Assembly (NCBI RefSeq): GCF_964340395.1
Contig: NC_135550.1
Location: forward strand, 372,001 to 436,000
DNA from: Glandiceps talaboti
Lineage: Eukaryota > Hemichordata > Enteropneusta > Spengelidae
DNA length: 64,000 bases
Direction of reading: 5' to 3'
Shown here: piece after piece, positions 12,236 to 24,103 of the stretch
How the letters are laid out: every line of letters starts with the position of its first letter
Position numbering within the stretch: the stretch's first letter is position 1
Program-made: the position numbers and the translations under genes
Notes under the pieces: generated by a model
The model's database searches: none
What the model was told of the DNA's origin: nothing
The model's input: only the letters and a program-made list of their open reading frames with translations

Positions 12236-12899
12236 TTTGTGCTGTGGGCACACACTGGCAGAAAATTTTTCGGTGCGTCTGACATGGCTATTAACATATA
12301 CCTATAATCACGTCCCCATGTATTCCTATGGAGGAATCGCAAGCTCTAGCCAGGCAGTAATCCTCCATATCATGGACCGGCATGATTTCCCAAATAAGGT
12401 CATTTGCGGGAATTTTAGACTAATTTCTTTCCCGTTGCTATACATATTGCTATGCGTGTTGCAAAAACTTGTTGGCATCCTGTATGTGTATGCTATCATG
12501 GTGGAACCCAATGGTATTCAACAGTTGCTCCAGGAAATTCCTCCTAAAATCTCAAACAGTATTCTATTTGGAAGTTACCTAAAATATTGGTATTAAGGAA
12601 GCTTTGTATTCAATCAATAATGTATGAATAGTGAAGCCGAGATAGATGGCATTCTCGTTCTGCTCCATACACACTGTACGATATTGAACAGCTGTAACTT
12701 GTAAGCTTTGGTCATTTGTACAAAATAGCTCTTGCATAGTTAAGGTAGCAGTAAAGGCTGTCCCCCCCCCCCATTTCTTTGTTGTATTAAAAAAAAATCA
12801 TAAAAAATGTTAGATTAAAGATTTTGCAACCAAACTTGCAGGAAACATCCTTCTTGATATGATTGTTTTAGGAGTATTATTATTTTGTGTTTCTTTATG
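12236..12899. other. Unassigned sequence with a short poly-C run
   Basis: A C run lies at about 12762-12771. The 129-codon plus frame (12207-12596) has no recognisable content and overlaps the MITE end, so it is not called. Confidence 0.4.
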
Positions 12900-14602
12900 A
12901 TTAAAGTGTAAATGCAAAGGTTGGTAATTTTTTTTCGTAATTATGTTTATTTTGAATGAGTGAGGAAGTAGTGATCCACCACACAGAGCCTGAATGACAC
13001 TGCTTTATAAGGTTTTTTTTCGATGTAATTTCACAGAAAAATGTAGTCATGGCTAGTACACATTAAGTGTAATAGTATACCTGTGTTTAAATATCCATCA
13101 TGCAAGTTTAGTGCTTGTTTTCTGACTATGCCTTGCTGTCTTGTACCGCAACATGGACCATCTACCATGTTGTTTACGTCCTCGTGAAGCTGTATTGTTT
13201 ACATAAAGTGAAGGCTGTTATCAGCGTCCTTTGTTGACATAACTATTCAATGGGTGGAAAACAGCTCCCACAGACAATCTAATCGAAATGAAAATTATAT
13301 AATATTTCCGTACCCATCAATCATACAGAGATCGGATGAGAATGGTTTCATGAGAAGACAACACAACACAACACAACACAACACAAAATAACATAACGAG
13401 TTCTCCATAATATTCTCTCAAGTTGTTCAGGTGTAGCATGTGTCGTAATAGTACATTCTATGACCATTCAAAATCTTCGCGAAAGTAGACCCACAAATTC
13501 GTTAGAGCAGAACGTTTTGCTGGATAGCTGTCCCGCTTGAAAATTATGTGTACACACACCTTATTTCATTATTTTACTGCGTTCATTACTATCCACACAG
13601 TGACATGAAGTGGTTTCGTCTTCTTTCAAAGCACGGCCCGTGTTCACTGAAGCCGACCGTACTGTGGCGTATTGCGTATCATTGTCTCCGACCATTTTTG
13701 TTTTGTTGATGTCTTAGTTTTTGATGGGTAGACATGTCTTACGTTGCGGATTTATTTTGCCTGGGAGCGTGAAGTGTTGTACTTTGCTATGTCCATCCAC
13801 TTTGGACATGTGATTGGCACGACACAGTAATTGTTCAGGTAGACAAAACAATGGAAACAAAAATGGCAACATAATAATTAGCATTGCGTCGTGTATACTG
13901 TACATGTGATGTATCATGATCGACGCTCAGCAACATGGAAATCAAAACATACAATCAGACTATGCATTGTTTCCAAAAAATTGCTATCGTACTGAACATT
14001 TTTTATGAAGATAAATTGCTTTCTTGATTTGTGAAACATCATTTCAAATTATTTTATGTTCTCCTTTTTTCGCTTGCATCATGGCTACGCGGTGGCGTGG
14101 AGAACCCCGGCCCAGGTAGCATTTACCGGCTTTCACTGTATGGCGTCACTGTCCAGTTTTTACACGTGGTTTCAACTGCCTTCACCCATTACTTACTCAG
14201 TTATATCACTCGGAAATGTGTGTAGGGTGATCGTTCCACTGCGGGTGCTGCCCACAAAACACCAAGGAACCATTGTTGCCGGAAGACCATAGACAGTCAC
14301 GGTGGAGGGGATATGTACAGTTACAGATAATACTCTATGGCAAGCTTAATTAGTAATTCATAAGTAAACATTACACAAAGGATTAGAAGGCTTTTGTAAC
14401 ATGTGGGACCTCGACACCTTTCGTGCGCTGGCTGAGGTGCTGAAGTTAGTCAAAGCACAGGGGATTAAGGGGGCAAGTATTTTTGCGACTTTCTTGCCAA
14501 TGTGCATAATATTTAGAGGTATGAATGCAATTTCATTTATTTTTATGGCAAAATAAACATAATTACGAAAAAAATTATCAACCTTTGCATGTACACTTTA
14601 AT
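12900..14602. mobile_element. Candidate non-autonomous element bounded by a 55-bp inverted repeat
   Basis: 12900-12954 is the near-perfect inverse of 14549-14602 (shared ATTAAAGTGTA, GCAAAGGTTG and TCGTAATTATGTTTATTTTG). About 1.6 kb lies between. I see no clear target duplication. No transposase is visible. The interior includes an (AACAC)n run at about 13358-13387 and a degenerate 2A-like motif at 14091-14114. Confidence 0.55.
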
Positions 14603-15575
14603 GAAATATGACACCAGTGAATATGAAAATTAACTATTTTTTAATATTTTCACTTCAATTTCGGAAATTACATGATGTTTTTCTCTTTTATTGGCATTTG
14701 TATATTCCTTATAAAATTGTCCAACTTCTGTCGGTGGTTTCTGTCGATATCCATCTTCATTTTTTTTAAATGAATTTTTAAATTTCGGTAAAAAAATGAG
14801 TGCTACTTTGGCGACACCTTGTTATTGAACTATACGTGCTACGTCGAAAAACCACCGACAGAATTTTTTTATAATCATGTTTTATCGCCAAAAAAAGTGT
14901 CATTTCATTGCCATGAGTAACAACGTATATCGAAAGCTTTTAAAAAGGGATACAAAGGGTGAAAAATGATGTTATTCGTGTATTTTTAGCATTTTTTTAC
15001 AGCACCTCTATGGCTTGGATTGGCTCGAGTATTTGTCATGCTGACGCTGTAAGACCCTCTAGTAAACGTTTAGATTATCAATATGGTACGTCCTTGATTG
15101 TATGGTGTAGAAAACTATTCAAGCATGACACGTGTCAAACCTCTACCAGAATGTAATATTATGTAGCTAGGCTAAGGGGTCGTAAACAATTGACACTACA
15201 CTGCGCATGCATAGCTTCCTTTCACTAGTGAGTTCTTTAGCAACATATACCACATGCTACACTTACACTAAATGCTCAAAGAAATCGTTATTTTACCGAG
15301 ATTCGGCACTCTGTATCAAAATGGTTTGCTCAGTAAGTAAGATAGAGAAGGTAAGAACAAGCATGAAGGCTCTGTCTGAGTTAGCATCCAAGTCAAGAAA
15401 AATAAGGAAAAGTCATCGAGGACTCTGATGCCTTCGTCAGAGAGAGAGACATACTGTATAAGTACATGCAACACCATGTACAAACAACAAGCTCTGGAAC
15501 TTGAAGCGAAAGAGAAACTCTAACAACCAGAATGTGTTACATCAAACTAAGTTCAATGCACATAGTAAAATTATG
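14603..15575. other. Unassigned sequence with one inverted repeat
   Basis: A 15-bp perfect inverted pair, TTCTGTCGGTGGTTT at 14726-14740 and its inverse at 14849-14863, could fold into a 138-bp stem-loop. No gene is recognised. Confidence 0.5.
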
Positions 15576-15732
15576 ATTCTGTTTCCGGAAAGATACTCAC
15601 CTAAATATTCTTACAATAGGATTTGCTTGCAATTCCCGATGCTTTTCCAATAAAAACTTTATTAATCTACCTCCTCCTACAATTACTGCCCTCAACGTTG
15701 GAAGACCAGTTGCTTTTTTTGGAACACAGTGT
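15576..15732 (+). repeat. Left inverted terminal repeat of DIRS element 1
   Basis: Starts ATTCTGTTTCCGG and is repeated in inverse at about 21497-21672, apart from the outermost ~25 bp, which differ between the two ends. The differing outer parts are both found, inverted and abutted, in the internal complementary region. Confidence 0.9.
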
Positions 15733-15984
15733 GAAACACGTAGTGTTATCTAGTGTACCAGAAACCCGGTGTTTTTCCCCTGCTGATCAGTGAATTTTTG
15801 TGGTTTGCGGTTTTGTTGACAATATATTGTCTAGCAACCTTTTTGTAAATCTGTTCGCTGATTTTTCTTCACTTTTTCTGTGAAGATTTTCGTTTTCTAG
15901 ATCGTGGTAGTGTGGGCGGTTTTATTACCCGCCTTTCTTATATACCGTTTATTGATACATTGTTTTTTATTTCTCCCTATCATC

Positions 15985-18333
15985 ATGCCTAAGGGTAAGA
16001 AGAAAGGGGATTGTGGTCATTCTATGGCAAATCGGGATGACTATTCTGTCTGCCGGAATTGTCGGCAGTGTTCTAGCGATGCTCCGTGCACTGTGTGTAT
16101 GTCGTGGGACCCGCTATTGTGGGCCGAGCTCGGTTCGAGCGTTGATCACGGCAAAGGTAATAGTTAGGAGACGCGTCGCAAAGGTAGGTCCATTTTGTCT
16201 AGTACTTCGCCAGCCGGTGCAGGCCATGCTATGTCTTCCCTTTCAGATTCAACAACAGGTAAGACTGCACCGACTGGGCAAAACCGTCCTTTTCAGGGCG
16301 AAACTAGTACCTCTACGTCAACTGGGGTGAATGGCGGTTCGTTAACTCAGCACCTTCACAACCAGTCTGATCGTAACGACTCTCCGTTAATAGGCAATCG
16401 CAAGTCTGACACTGGTTCAACGCGATCTGCCTGTGTCGGTAGTCAAGGTAACGGTATTGAACCGGCTCCCTGCTTGTCTACCAGTCTAGGTAGTGGCTCC
16501 AATTTTATGAGAACAAAGACTTTTCGAGAGCCATTGTTAGGTAATACGCCAAGTAATACTAATAATAATGATGTATTACCAATGCCTGGTGATGAACGAG
16601 TGTCTGTGCGTCTTTCACCGCGACATCGTTCAGTTTTACGGTCACGTTCTCCGTCCCCGTGTAGGCGGAGGAGACGTGAGAGTCATGATAGTACGGTCTC
16701 GTCATCTTCTCATTCAGATTACAGTCCTCGTCGCTATAAAAGCAGGCGAGGTAGGTCTCTCTCTCGACATAAGAAATCACGTCTAGGTCAGAGGTCACAC
16801 AAACGAAAGCATTATCGTTCTTCCAGTTCCGAGTCACCCAGTTCTAGATCGTCTTATTATAGACGTTCTAAAAGGTATAGGCGTCGACATTCATCATCGA
16901 CATCACCGTCGGGTGACAGAAGGCATTACCGACGTCAATATGACCATGAACGACGCATTGATTTGGATCGTCGACATGCTTACTATGACGAGAGCCGGCA
17001 TGGGGTAGAGCGCCACCAACAGCCAGAACCGGCAAGTCGTTCAGCTTGTCATCAGCCTGCTTCTATTGATACAGAAGTCATTAGACAGGCAGTTTTAGAG
17101 GCTGTAGCGGCTCTCCACCCAGAATTAACACGTGCGGGGGGGGGGGGGGGGGGCACCCACATCTGATATGAGCACAGGGGGTGCCACTCCTTTAAGTTAT
17201 CAACGTGTTTCTCACAGGGAGAGGATGACTGATCCTGATGCTATTTCAGTTGCAGCATCTCATAGCAAGGATTTTGGGGAATCCTCAGGGGAGGAAGAGA
17301 GGTCAAGAGGTCACAGTCCAACAATCTCTCGAGCCTCTTCCCCATGTAGGGAAGAAGAACCAGTGTTTGCATACAAGGATTGTATTCAGTGGGTTTACTC
17401 ACACTTCCCAGCTGAGTGCACCCCTCCTAATTTGGTTCTTCCTCCTTTGTCTGAAACTGGTGCTGCCTTACGGGCTAGCAACCCCAAAGACCAGTCAACC
17501 CCCTTGTCATTGCCTTATTCATCCCTGGTTCAGCCTCTTCATGATAAGATTTACCAGGAAGTGGTCGGCAGTGGAAAGGACCATACAGCCTTACAAGCTG
17601 GGGCCTATCCATGGTTTCGTTATGGGGGTAAGGCATACCGCACTCATTCATAACAACCAGCATGTTCACACCCCCACTGGATGGTGATGTGGATGCAGTG
17701 GATCAGGATCCATCATCGTTCAGAGCTGTCTATATAGACAAAGCTCACATTAAAAAGTTGGGTGATTCGGCACATCAACAACTTTGTGTAACATCAACAC
17801 TGAACTGGTTCCTAGCTGTTCTATTCAAAGAACTTCAGGCTGTAAATCTCAATAGTCCTAAAGTATCTCGAATTATTGAGATTGTGGATAAGGGTTTGTC
17901 TCATATAGCAGAGTCTGCTTGCAGAGAGTATACAACTCTCCAATTAATGGAGAGGGATGCCTTTTTGAACCGCAAATCTGTTTCATTGTCTTCCGAGTTG
18001 AAACAGGAAGCTCGTTTAGCTCCTATTGCCACAACCAGTCTGTTTGATGGTCGTCTCACTGCGCTAGCAGCACGTGCCAGTGAGGCTAAACAGCGAGAAC
18101 GCCTACTATGGGATAAACCTCCTACACCCCGTGTACAACAGCCTAGGGCAAAACAAGCTGGCAATCGACCAGTGCCTGTTGGACGAGGCAAGCAACCCAG
18201 TGTTCCTTACAAGTCCAAGACTTTTAATAGGGGTAGGGGACGAGGTAATGTGTCTAAGCCTAAGACCGACAACATGCCCAGACCGTTCTCGGATTCTGCA
18301 GGTAGGGGGTCAGGGAGTGCTCAGCACTCCTGA
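15985..18333 (+). pseudogene. DIRS element 1 Gag with Cys-rich N-terminus and RS-rich domain, broken
   Basis: ATG at 15985 starts MPKGKKKGDCGH, then a compact Cys/His cluster (CRNCRQCSSDAPCTVC-SW) aligned with the same cluster in element 2, probably a zinc-binding knuckle. A TAG at 16165-16167 interrupts; the same frame resumes by 16195. Residues encoded at about 16610-16990 are very rich in Arg-Ser dipeptides (RSRSPSPCRRRR, SRRGRSLSRHKKS), an RS domain like that of splicing factors. A G run (17137-17152) shifts the frame. The conserved block CIQWVYSHFP follows, then a shift near 17655, then the conserved LNWFLAVLFKELQ and LMERDAFLNRKS region ending with an RGRGRGN basic tail. Gag would bind RNA and assemble particles. 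RS content is unusual for a Gag, although element 2 shares it. Confidence 0.82.
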
Positions 18334-18349
18334 CCCAATAACCACTCTC

Positions 18350-19255
18350 ACTGTCCCCCCACCAGCACAGCAAAGTCCAGTGGGGGGACGACTCCGTTTC
18401 TATGCACAAAACTGGTCCGCAATATCATCCGACAGTTGGGTGCTAAATACAGTAAGAGACGGATACATCCTAGACTTCGTATCACAGCCTCCACTGTCCA
18501 CGAAGGTCATAGTTACCCCGTTACCAAGGCAACCAGATCGGGTTCTTGCCTTAAGGGAGGCCATTCAAGGTCTTTTAGAAAAGGCTGCTATTCGTACAGT
18601 CAACCTAAAAAACGAGGGACCAGGGTTTTTAAACCACATGTTTCTGGTCCCCAAAAAGTCGGGAGGCTGGAGACCAATTCTCAACCTCTCCGTTCTCAAT
18701 CAGTATCTTGTAGTCCCCAAGTTTCAAATGGAAACACCCAGAGCGGTGTTGGCTGCCATTCAGCCAGGCGATTGGATGGCGTCCATAGATTTAAAGGACG
18801 CTTATTTCCATATACCTATTCACCCTGTCTACTACAAGTACCTCCATTTTGCAATCGACGGACAGGTTTACGAATACACAGTTCTCCCCTTCGTTCTGGC
18901 AACAGCACCACGAGTGTTTACACAGGTGGTGGCAGTGCCAGTGGCATGGTTACACCAACAATCAATTCTGTTACACCCCTATTTAGACGATTGGTTACTG
19001 AGGGGGAAGGAACGGGTCGTACTAGCCACTCAAGTGGCCATGACGACAGATCTTCTCCAAGGTCTAGGATTTATTCTCAGTCAAGAGAAATCATGTTTGA
19101 CTCCCACCCAGGACATGACCTTTGTGGGAATGAGATTGCTGACGGAATTGGGAGTTGTTTGCCCAACCGAGGACCGAATCAACAAACTGTTAACTTTCAT
19201 TCGGTCCATCCTTCTACAACGCTCAATAGTAGCAAGGAGTCTGTTATCTCTCTAG
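18350..19255 (+). pseudogene. DIRS element 1 reverse transcriptase domain
   Basis: One open frame (from within the Gag overlap at 18074 to the TAG at 19253-19255) encodes the RT. In order: VPKKSGGWRPILNLSVLN (fingers), MASIDLKDAYFHIPI (palm motif A with catalytic Asp), YTVLPFVLATAPRVFT (motif B) and HPYLDDWLL (motif C, YLDD). All three catalytic Asp residues are present. The typical motif B 'PFGL/A-P' is slightly altered (PFVLATAP). In DIRS elements RT, RNase H and recombinase often form one pol frame; element 2 shows that arrangement here. The stop is in frame with the following RNase H segment, so a single base change accounts for it. Confidence 0.9.
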
Positions 19256-19258
19256 GGG

Positions 19259-20300
19259 ATGATGAACTCATTTATAGACATCACCCCTTGGGCACGACTA
19301 AGAGCGCGCCCGATCCAGTTGTACCTATTAGCGTTTTGGCGCCCATCCAGTCAGCCATTGCAGACTTCTATCCCTATTCGTCCCTCTCTTCGGCTTCATC
19401 TCAACTGGTGGCTGAACACGGTGAATTTATTGAGGGGGGGTCACTCGTACCCCCCAACCCCGACATCTCCTTATTCACCGATGCGTCAAACGAGGGATGG
19501 GGGGCGCATGTGGCAGGTCATATGACAGCAGGTCGGTGGAATTTAACCGAACGCTGTCACCACATAAACTGGCTAGAGCTGAAAGCAGTGTTCCTGGCCC
19601 TCCAGAAATTAGAGTTTCTGGTAAGGGGGCATTGCATATTAGTACACTCAGACAACACAACAGTAGTTGCTTACATAAACAAATTGGGGGGACAGTCTCC
19701 CCAACTCTATGTTATCTGTTGTGGGATCTAATGCTATGGTGTCAGGACAAAAAGATTACGCTAATAGCCAGACACCTACCAGGCAGGCTGAATGGGATAG
19801 CCGATGCACTGTCCCGTCGGCGTCGGATACGACAAACCAAATGGGAACTACCACAGAGTGTAGTAGATCAGATTTTCCATTGTTGGGGTCGCCCATCAAT
19901 GGATCTCTTTGCCACACACAAGAACAGGAAACTACATATGTATGTATCCCCAGTACCAGATCCAAGGGCAATGGCGGTGGATGCTCTCTCCATGTCATGG
20001 GAGGGGATAATGGCATATGCCTTTCCACCAATCATTCTGCTGCCCAGAGTTCTCAGGAAAATCCAGGAAGAGGGGCCAATGATTTTTCTAGTGGCACCTC
20101 TTTGGCCCACCAAGGCATGGTTCCCAACCATTCTCAATCTGTTGATTGCTCCTCCTCTCAAAATCCCACTGAGAGAGGATCTAATGACACAGGACAGGAA
20201 CATCATTCACCCGAACCCAGAGATGTTCCATCTTCACATGTTTTGGTTGTCGAACAATCCCTCATGGAGAAAGGCTTTTCTAGAGAGTCTGCAGCCATTA
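19259..20300 (+). pseudogene. DIRS element 1 RNase H and linker (methyltransferase-position) region, frameshifted
   Basis: RNase H follows the TAG in the RT frame (ITPWARLRARPIQLYLLAFW), then shifts at a G7 run (about 19435-19441) and again at a G6 run (about 19685-19690). Catalytic acids are all seen: SLFTDAS (Asp), NWLELKAVF (Glu), VHSDNTTV (Asp) and GIADALSR (Asp). The linker contains MDLFATHKNRKL, MAYAFPPI and FLVAPLWPTKAWFP, a block shared with element 2. In DIRS elements this position is reported to hold a DAM-type methyltransferase domain; YAFPP is loosely like its catalytic motif, but I do not claim activity. A further shift occurs near 20275. Confidence 0.85.
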
Positions 20301-21329
20301 CTGCCAGACCTCAGAGACCCAGTACACTGGCTACATACAATGAGAAATGGCAATTCTTCTGTAGTTAGTGTGACAGAAAACAGATTAGTCCTGTCAAAGT
20401 CACTAACAGGCAGTTAGCCGACTTCCTTCTTTTTCTTTTTGTCACAAAAAAAGTACTCTCCCAATACTATTAAAGTATATCGGTTAGCCATTGCAGCCAC
20501 CATTAAAAGTATTGGAGGAGAGGATTTTGGACAGGACAAAATCCTCTCCAACATGATTCGCCACTTCCTTCTTAAGTGTCCTCCCTCTAGACAAACAGTT
20601 CCACAGTGGAGTCTGCCACTGGTTTTACGAGTGTTACAGGAACCCCCTTTCGAGCCCATGGGTTCTGTGTCACTGAAAGCACTTACTCTTAAAACAGTTT
20701 TTCTTGTTGCCTTGGCATCTGGGAGAAGGCGTAGTGCAATCCATGCCCTCTGTATTAGTGAGGGTCATTTTAATCTCTCTCGGACAGCAGCAGTAATGCA
20801 TACTGCACCAGGATTTCTGGCCAAGAACCAGGTTTTGGGGTCAGTGCCTAATCCGATTATGATCAAGTCATTGGATGACTTTGTTGGGCGAGACAAAGTA
20901 GAACGGACTCTAGGTCCAGTGAGAGCACTTCGCTGGTATTTAGACCGATCTATGTCATTTAGGAAGGGTAGGACTCGGCTGTTCATCCCGTTTCCCCCTT
21001 CAGTTAAAGATGACTGCTCCCCAGCAGATATTTCTAAATGGATTGTTGATACTGTCAAGTGGGCTTACGTAGAAGCCCAACAGGATCATTTATCTCCTCA
21101 CAGAGTCACAGCTCATGAAGTAAGAGCTGTTGCTGCCTCATGGGCCCTCAGATCAGGCGTGCCAGTGGCTGACATTTTACAAGCAGGCACGTGGAGATCT
21201 CCTAATTCGTTTATTAGCTATTATCTGCGGGATATGTCTGACCATGCTGAGGATCTAGCCACTCTAGGTCCACTTAGCATTAGCCAGAATATCACATTAA
21301 CAGGTCATACAGAGACACCCACCACCTAG
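20280..21329 (+). pseudogene. DIRS element 1 tyrosine recombinase (integrase role), catalytic residues kept
   Basis: The N-terminal core-binding part (AAITARPQRPSTLATYNEKW, ADFLLFLF) lies in an upstream frame with a TAG near 20366 and a shift at an A7 run (20445-20451). From 20442 a 296-codon frame is open: SPNTIKVYRLAIAATIKSIG, then LASGRRRSAIHAL (first catalytic Arg), HEVRAVAASWALRSG (HxxR) and SFISYYLRD (nucleophile Tyr), ending at 21329. R, H, R and Y of the tyrosine recombinase site are all present. The enzyme would join a circular cDNA to the genome. The first stop after the Tyr lies about 30 codons on. As it stands the full protein cannot be made from one frame. Confidence 0.9.
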
Positions 21330-21347
21330 CTGGTGACAAATTCTGTA

Positions 21348-21443
21348 TCCTATTGTAAGAATATTTAGGTGAGTATCTTTCCGGAAACAGAATTGTCGTT
21401 TCTCCCGAAACTAATTTCTGTTGAAGGAAAGATACTCACCTAA
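21348..21443 (+). repeat. Internal complementary region (ICR) of DIRS element 1
   Basis: The first half is the inverse of the left terminus (TTTAGGTGAGTATCTTTCCG to ACAGAAT) and the second half the inverse of the right terminus (AATTGTCGTTTCTCCCG to AGATACTCACCTAA). They meet at CAGAATTGTC, the sequence expected if the two element ends were joined in a circle with AATT shared. In the DIRS1 model the ICR templates completion of the ends and a circular intermediate. The match to both ends here is nearly exact. Confidence 0.92.
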
Positions 21444-21496
21444 CAGTCCCTCCCTCCTTCCCCACTGTCTCAGTTTAGTTGGGTTTCTGGACTAAG

Positions 21497-21672
21497 ATTG
21501 TGTTCCATAGCGCAACTGGTCTTCCAACGTTGAGGGCAGTAATTGTAGGAGGAGGTAGATTAATAAAGTTTTTTTGGAAAAGCATCGGGAATTGCAAGCA
21601 AATCCTATTGTAAGAATATTTAGGTGAGTATCTTTCCTTCAACAGAAATTAGTTTCGGGAGAAACGACAATT
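21497..21672 (+). repeat. Right inverted terminal repeat of DIRS element 1
   Basis: Inverse of 15576-15732 across about 130 bp, followed by the right-specific end (TTCAACAGAAATTAGTTTCG to CGACAATT). Element 2 has the related right end AGAAATTAGTTTCGGTAGAA, so this terminus is conserved in the family. Confidence 0.9.
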
Positions 21673-22649
21673 TTGACTCGACAGTTTTGTACAAATAAAC
21701 ATGTCTTCTGTCAAATTAGTTAGTTTTTGGCAGTTGTGTCTTTGCTGACATGACGTACATATACATGCCCCTGCCCGCATATCTCAGCCTCTGTAAATTG
21801 CTGTTGACATTCATTTCCATCAGAATAACACGATAAAAACATCTTTTTCACGATAGTTTAAATAATATTGATTTTGACAGACGTCATTGACAAACAAATT
21901 TATCACTAGACAAAAACTTGACTCGATTGGTATATCGCTACCACGTAGTAGTAGTAGTACGCTCGACTTCGGAGCAAGTCGCTGTACCCGAAGGCCGGCC
22001 CGATCGGGGGAGAGTACACGTACGTGGCGTCAAAGCACATGTTGCCTGATTGTATGTTGGCAACTGACGTCACGGCGAGTCTATGCCAATTGTTTTTGGC
22101 AAATACAGATGGACAAGTATAATATTCATCATCAAAGAGCTTTAGCCATTCATACTTTCAAAGGGTGTGGATAGAAAATCATTGAAAAATCTTGAACACA
22201 AGAAATTGCGTACTTGTAAGTACAGTGCAAGGTCACCGGAAGTACCGTACTTAGACTGACTCCAGTAGTTTTGACTCGCAATTGTGAAGTTAGTTTGCAG
22301 TCAATTTACCTAATACTTCAAAAAAAACTGAGTAATGTGTCCCACATGATGAAATATTTTGCCATCCGTCAAACAATTTTCGCGTTTTCAAATTTGTGTT
22401 ACGATCAACCAAAATATGAATCATTGAATGCGTTAACGCGTAACCTATGGACTCCAAGCTTTGGAAGTTTGGGCTAGTAATTATGCAACATGACATTTTG
22501 TACTAAAAGACGATAACACATTAGTATTATGCAGCGAGTAAGTTTTTTTTTTCATATCCGATGACAGTTTTATTTGCAAATTTTTTTAAAGTGGTGTTTC
22601 GAAATGCCGTCAGATTATTATTAGTATTACACCATCGTTTCAGATGTCT
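21673..22649. other. Unassigned sequence
   Basis: No gene or repeat that I can support. Small open frames on both strands have no recognisable domain. Confidence 0.5.
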
Positions 22650-23385
22650 TTAACCCTTTCACCACGAGAACCCGGTATACCGGGACGCGCTAGGGCGCCC
22701 ACAAGAACCCGGTATACCGGGACGCCAAAGTTCATTCACCTTCATCGCCGTAAAACCGTTCAACGGCAGCTATTGCTGCAAAATTTGCTGCCATAACTAG
22801 TTCCACACATGCGTATTAGCATTGTTTATCTATACTGCCATTTTGAATGCGTGACAGTGAACGGTAACTGAAGTATGGCCCAAAAAACGAGCGATCGTAA
22901 TTTTTATGTGCGTTTTTCGCCAACAAAATCGAATTTAAACATGGCGGAGGTAATTAACGGCTCCCATAGCATGGTCTACGATAGAAATTATGTCACTGTC
23001 TTTGGATATTTCGACTGAATTTGACTCTAAATACATCGTTGAATACAAGTGTATGGCTGTGGGAACACATTGACTCATGTGTAAGCATCAAATTCCCGCT
23101 TCCGTCTATTTGAGCTACCGGCAGCAATTTACGTCTGAATTTTTGAATGTCGGCAAATTTATGCAATCTTGTGAGAGGTACCGACGCCCATACTAACGTT
23201 TTGGTTGTAATTTTTGTTATTTGGCTTGAAAATGATACCTAATTTTCAAAGATTAGGCAATTCTAAGTATTTTTATATCAATTTGATAACATAACACTCA
23301 CTCATACTTTTATTATGTGTATGCTAATGAGGGGCCTAGTGGATAGCATACAGTCCCATTGGGAGAATAGTGGTGAAAGAGTTAA
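22650..23385 (+). mobile_element. piggyBac-like MITE, 728 bp, with TTAA duplications and palindromic subterminal repeats
   Basis: TTAA at 22650-22653 and 23382-23385 flank an element starting CCCTTTCACCAC and ending GTGGTGAAAGAG. The termini are inverse apart from one base. Two direct copies of the 14-bp palindrome CCCGGTATACCGGG lie within 60 bp of the left end, possible transposase-binding sites. There is no coding capacity. A second copy begins at 59973. The termini differ from those of the 9968-11471 piggyBac apart from CCCTTT. Confidence 0.85.
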
Positions 23386-23938
23386 ACTTTACATATAGGC
23401 ATGGATGAATTTCTCATTTCACTCATAGAGGGCGTATCAAACCCCCTAGCTACACAGAAAACTCTCCAATGTTGGAATATTTAATCTGTGTGTAGTGCCT
23501 CTAAGTATGAATGGATTTTTTTTGCTTGTGAAAAATAGTTTCTAGTGACTGCGTCAAGGTTTTTATGAAGTTTTTATATACAACTTCAACTGATGCCCTA
23601 GCCTTTACCACCACCTTAAATCATTTATTAAATGTCAAACCTGTTAACAATAATTTTGTGTTGTATATTTTCTTTTTTTGTGTGCATTGGCAGCTGTTTT
23701 CGTGTATTTACTGCGACTTGAATGATGCGTACCGGTACATGCAAGGAGCTCGAGATATGAGCATACTGGTCAATCTGCCAGGCTATACATGTGATGAGGC
23801 CTTGACATGTGTTGAGATTAACAATGAATGGCGTTTTATTTTCAGTATAATATCCCTTACTTTCTCTAAAAATGTCCAAATTATTGATTGCAAAATAATG
23901 TATTTGGACGCTTCAAGAGGTATATGATAAAACCTTTA
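23386..23938. other. Unassigned sequence
   Basis: A 120-codon plus frame (23565-23927) has no recognisable domain and no splice support; not called as a gene. Confidence 0.45.
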
Positions 23939-24033
23939 CGGCCCGGATATGTTTTTTGTGGACCTCCAAGGTCCACCTAAAGTGGGGCCTTTCCGCCATA
24001 CGACCTCAGACCGCAAAACCCATATCCGGCCCG
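23939..24033. repeat. Foldback (hairpin) element, about 95 bp
   Basis: CGGCCCGGATATG at the left and CATATCCGGCCCG at the right are inverse, extending imperfectly inward through TTTTGTGG/CCGCAAAA. A smaller inner inverted pair (GGACCTCCAAGGTCC) follows the left arm. Probably a small MITE. Confidence 0.65.
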
Positions 24034-24103
24034 AAAAGATTATTATTATGCAAAAATGCAGAACTATTAGTACCAGATTTAATCTGAATGCTTCTCATAA
24101 GGG

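Larger units (their letters stand above)
15576..21672 (+). mobile_element. DIRS-type tyrosine-recombinase retrotransposon, element 1 (about 6.1 kb)
   Basis: Left terminal repeat (15576 to about 15732) and right terminal repeat (about 21497-21672) are inverted copies sharing CCAACGTTGAGGGCAGT, GAGGAGGTAGATTAATAAAG and GTAAGAATATTTAGGTGAG. Between them lie Gag, RT, RNase H, linker and tyrosine recombinase in that order. An internal complementary region (21348-21443) joins the inverse of the left end to the inverse of the right end. This is the complete DIRS plan. There is no target-site duplication, as expected for recombinase-mediated insertion. Coding parts are interrupted by homopolymer frameshifts and stops, so the copy is inactive, but ends and recombinase residues are well kept, suggesting a fairly recent insertion. 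Confidence 0.92.

Noticed and set aside
18436-19731. 431-codon plus frame overlapping the RT
   Set aside because: Only its last ~95 codons (from about 19441) match RNase H; the rest is an out-of-frame shadow of the RT.
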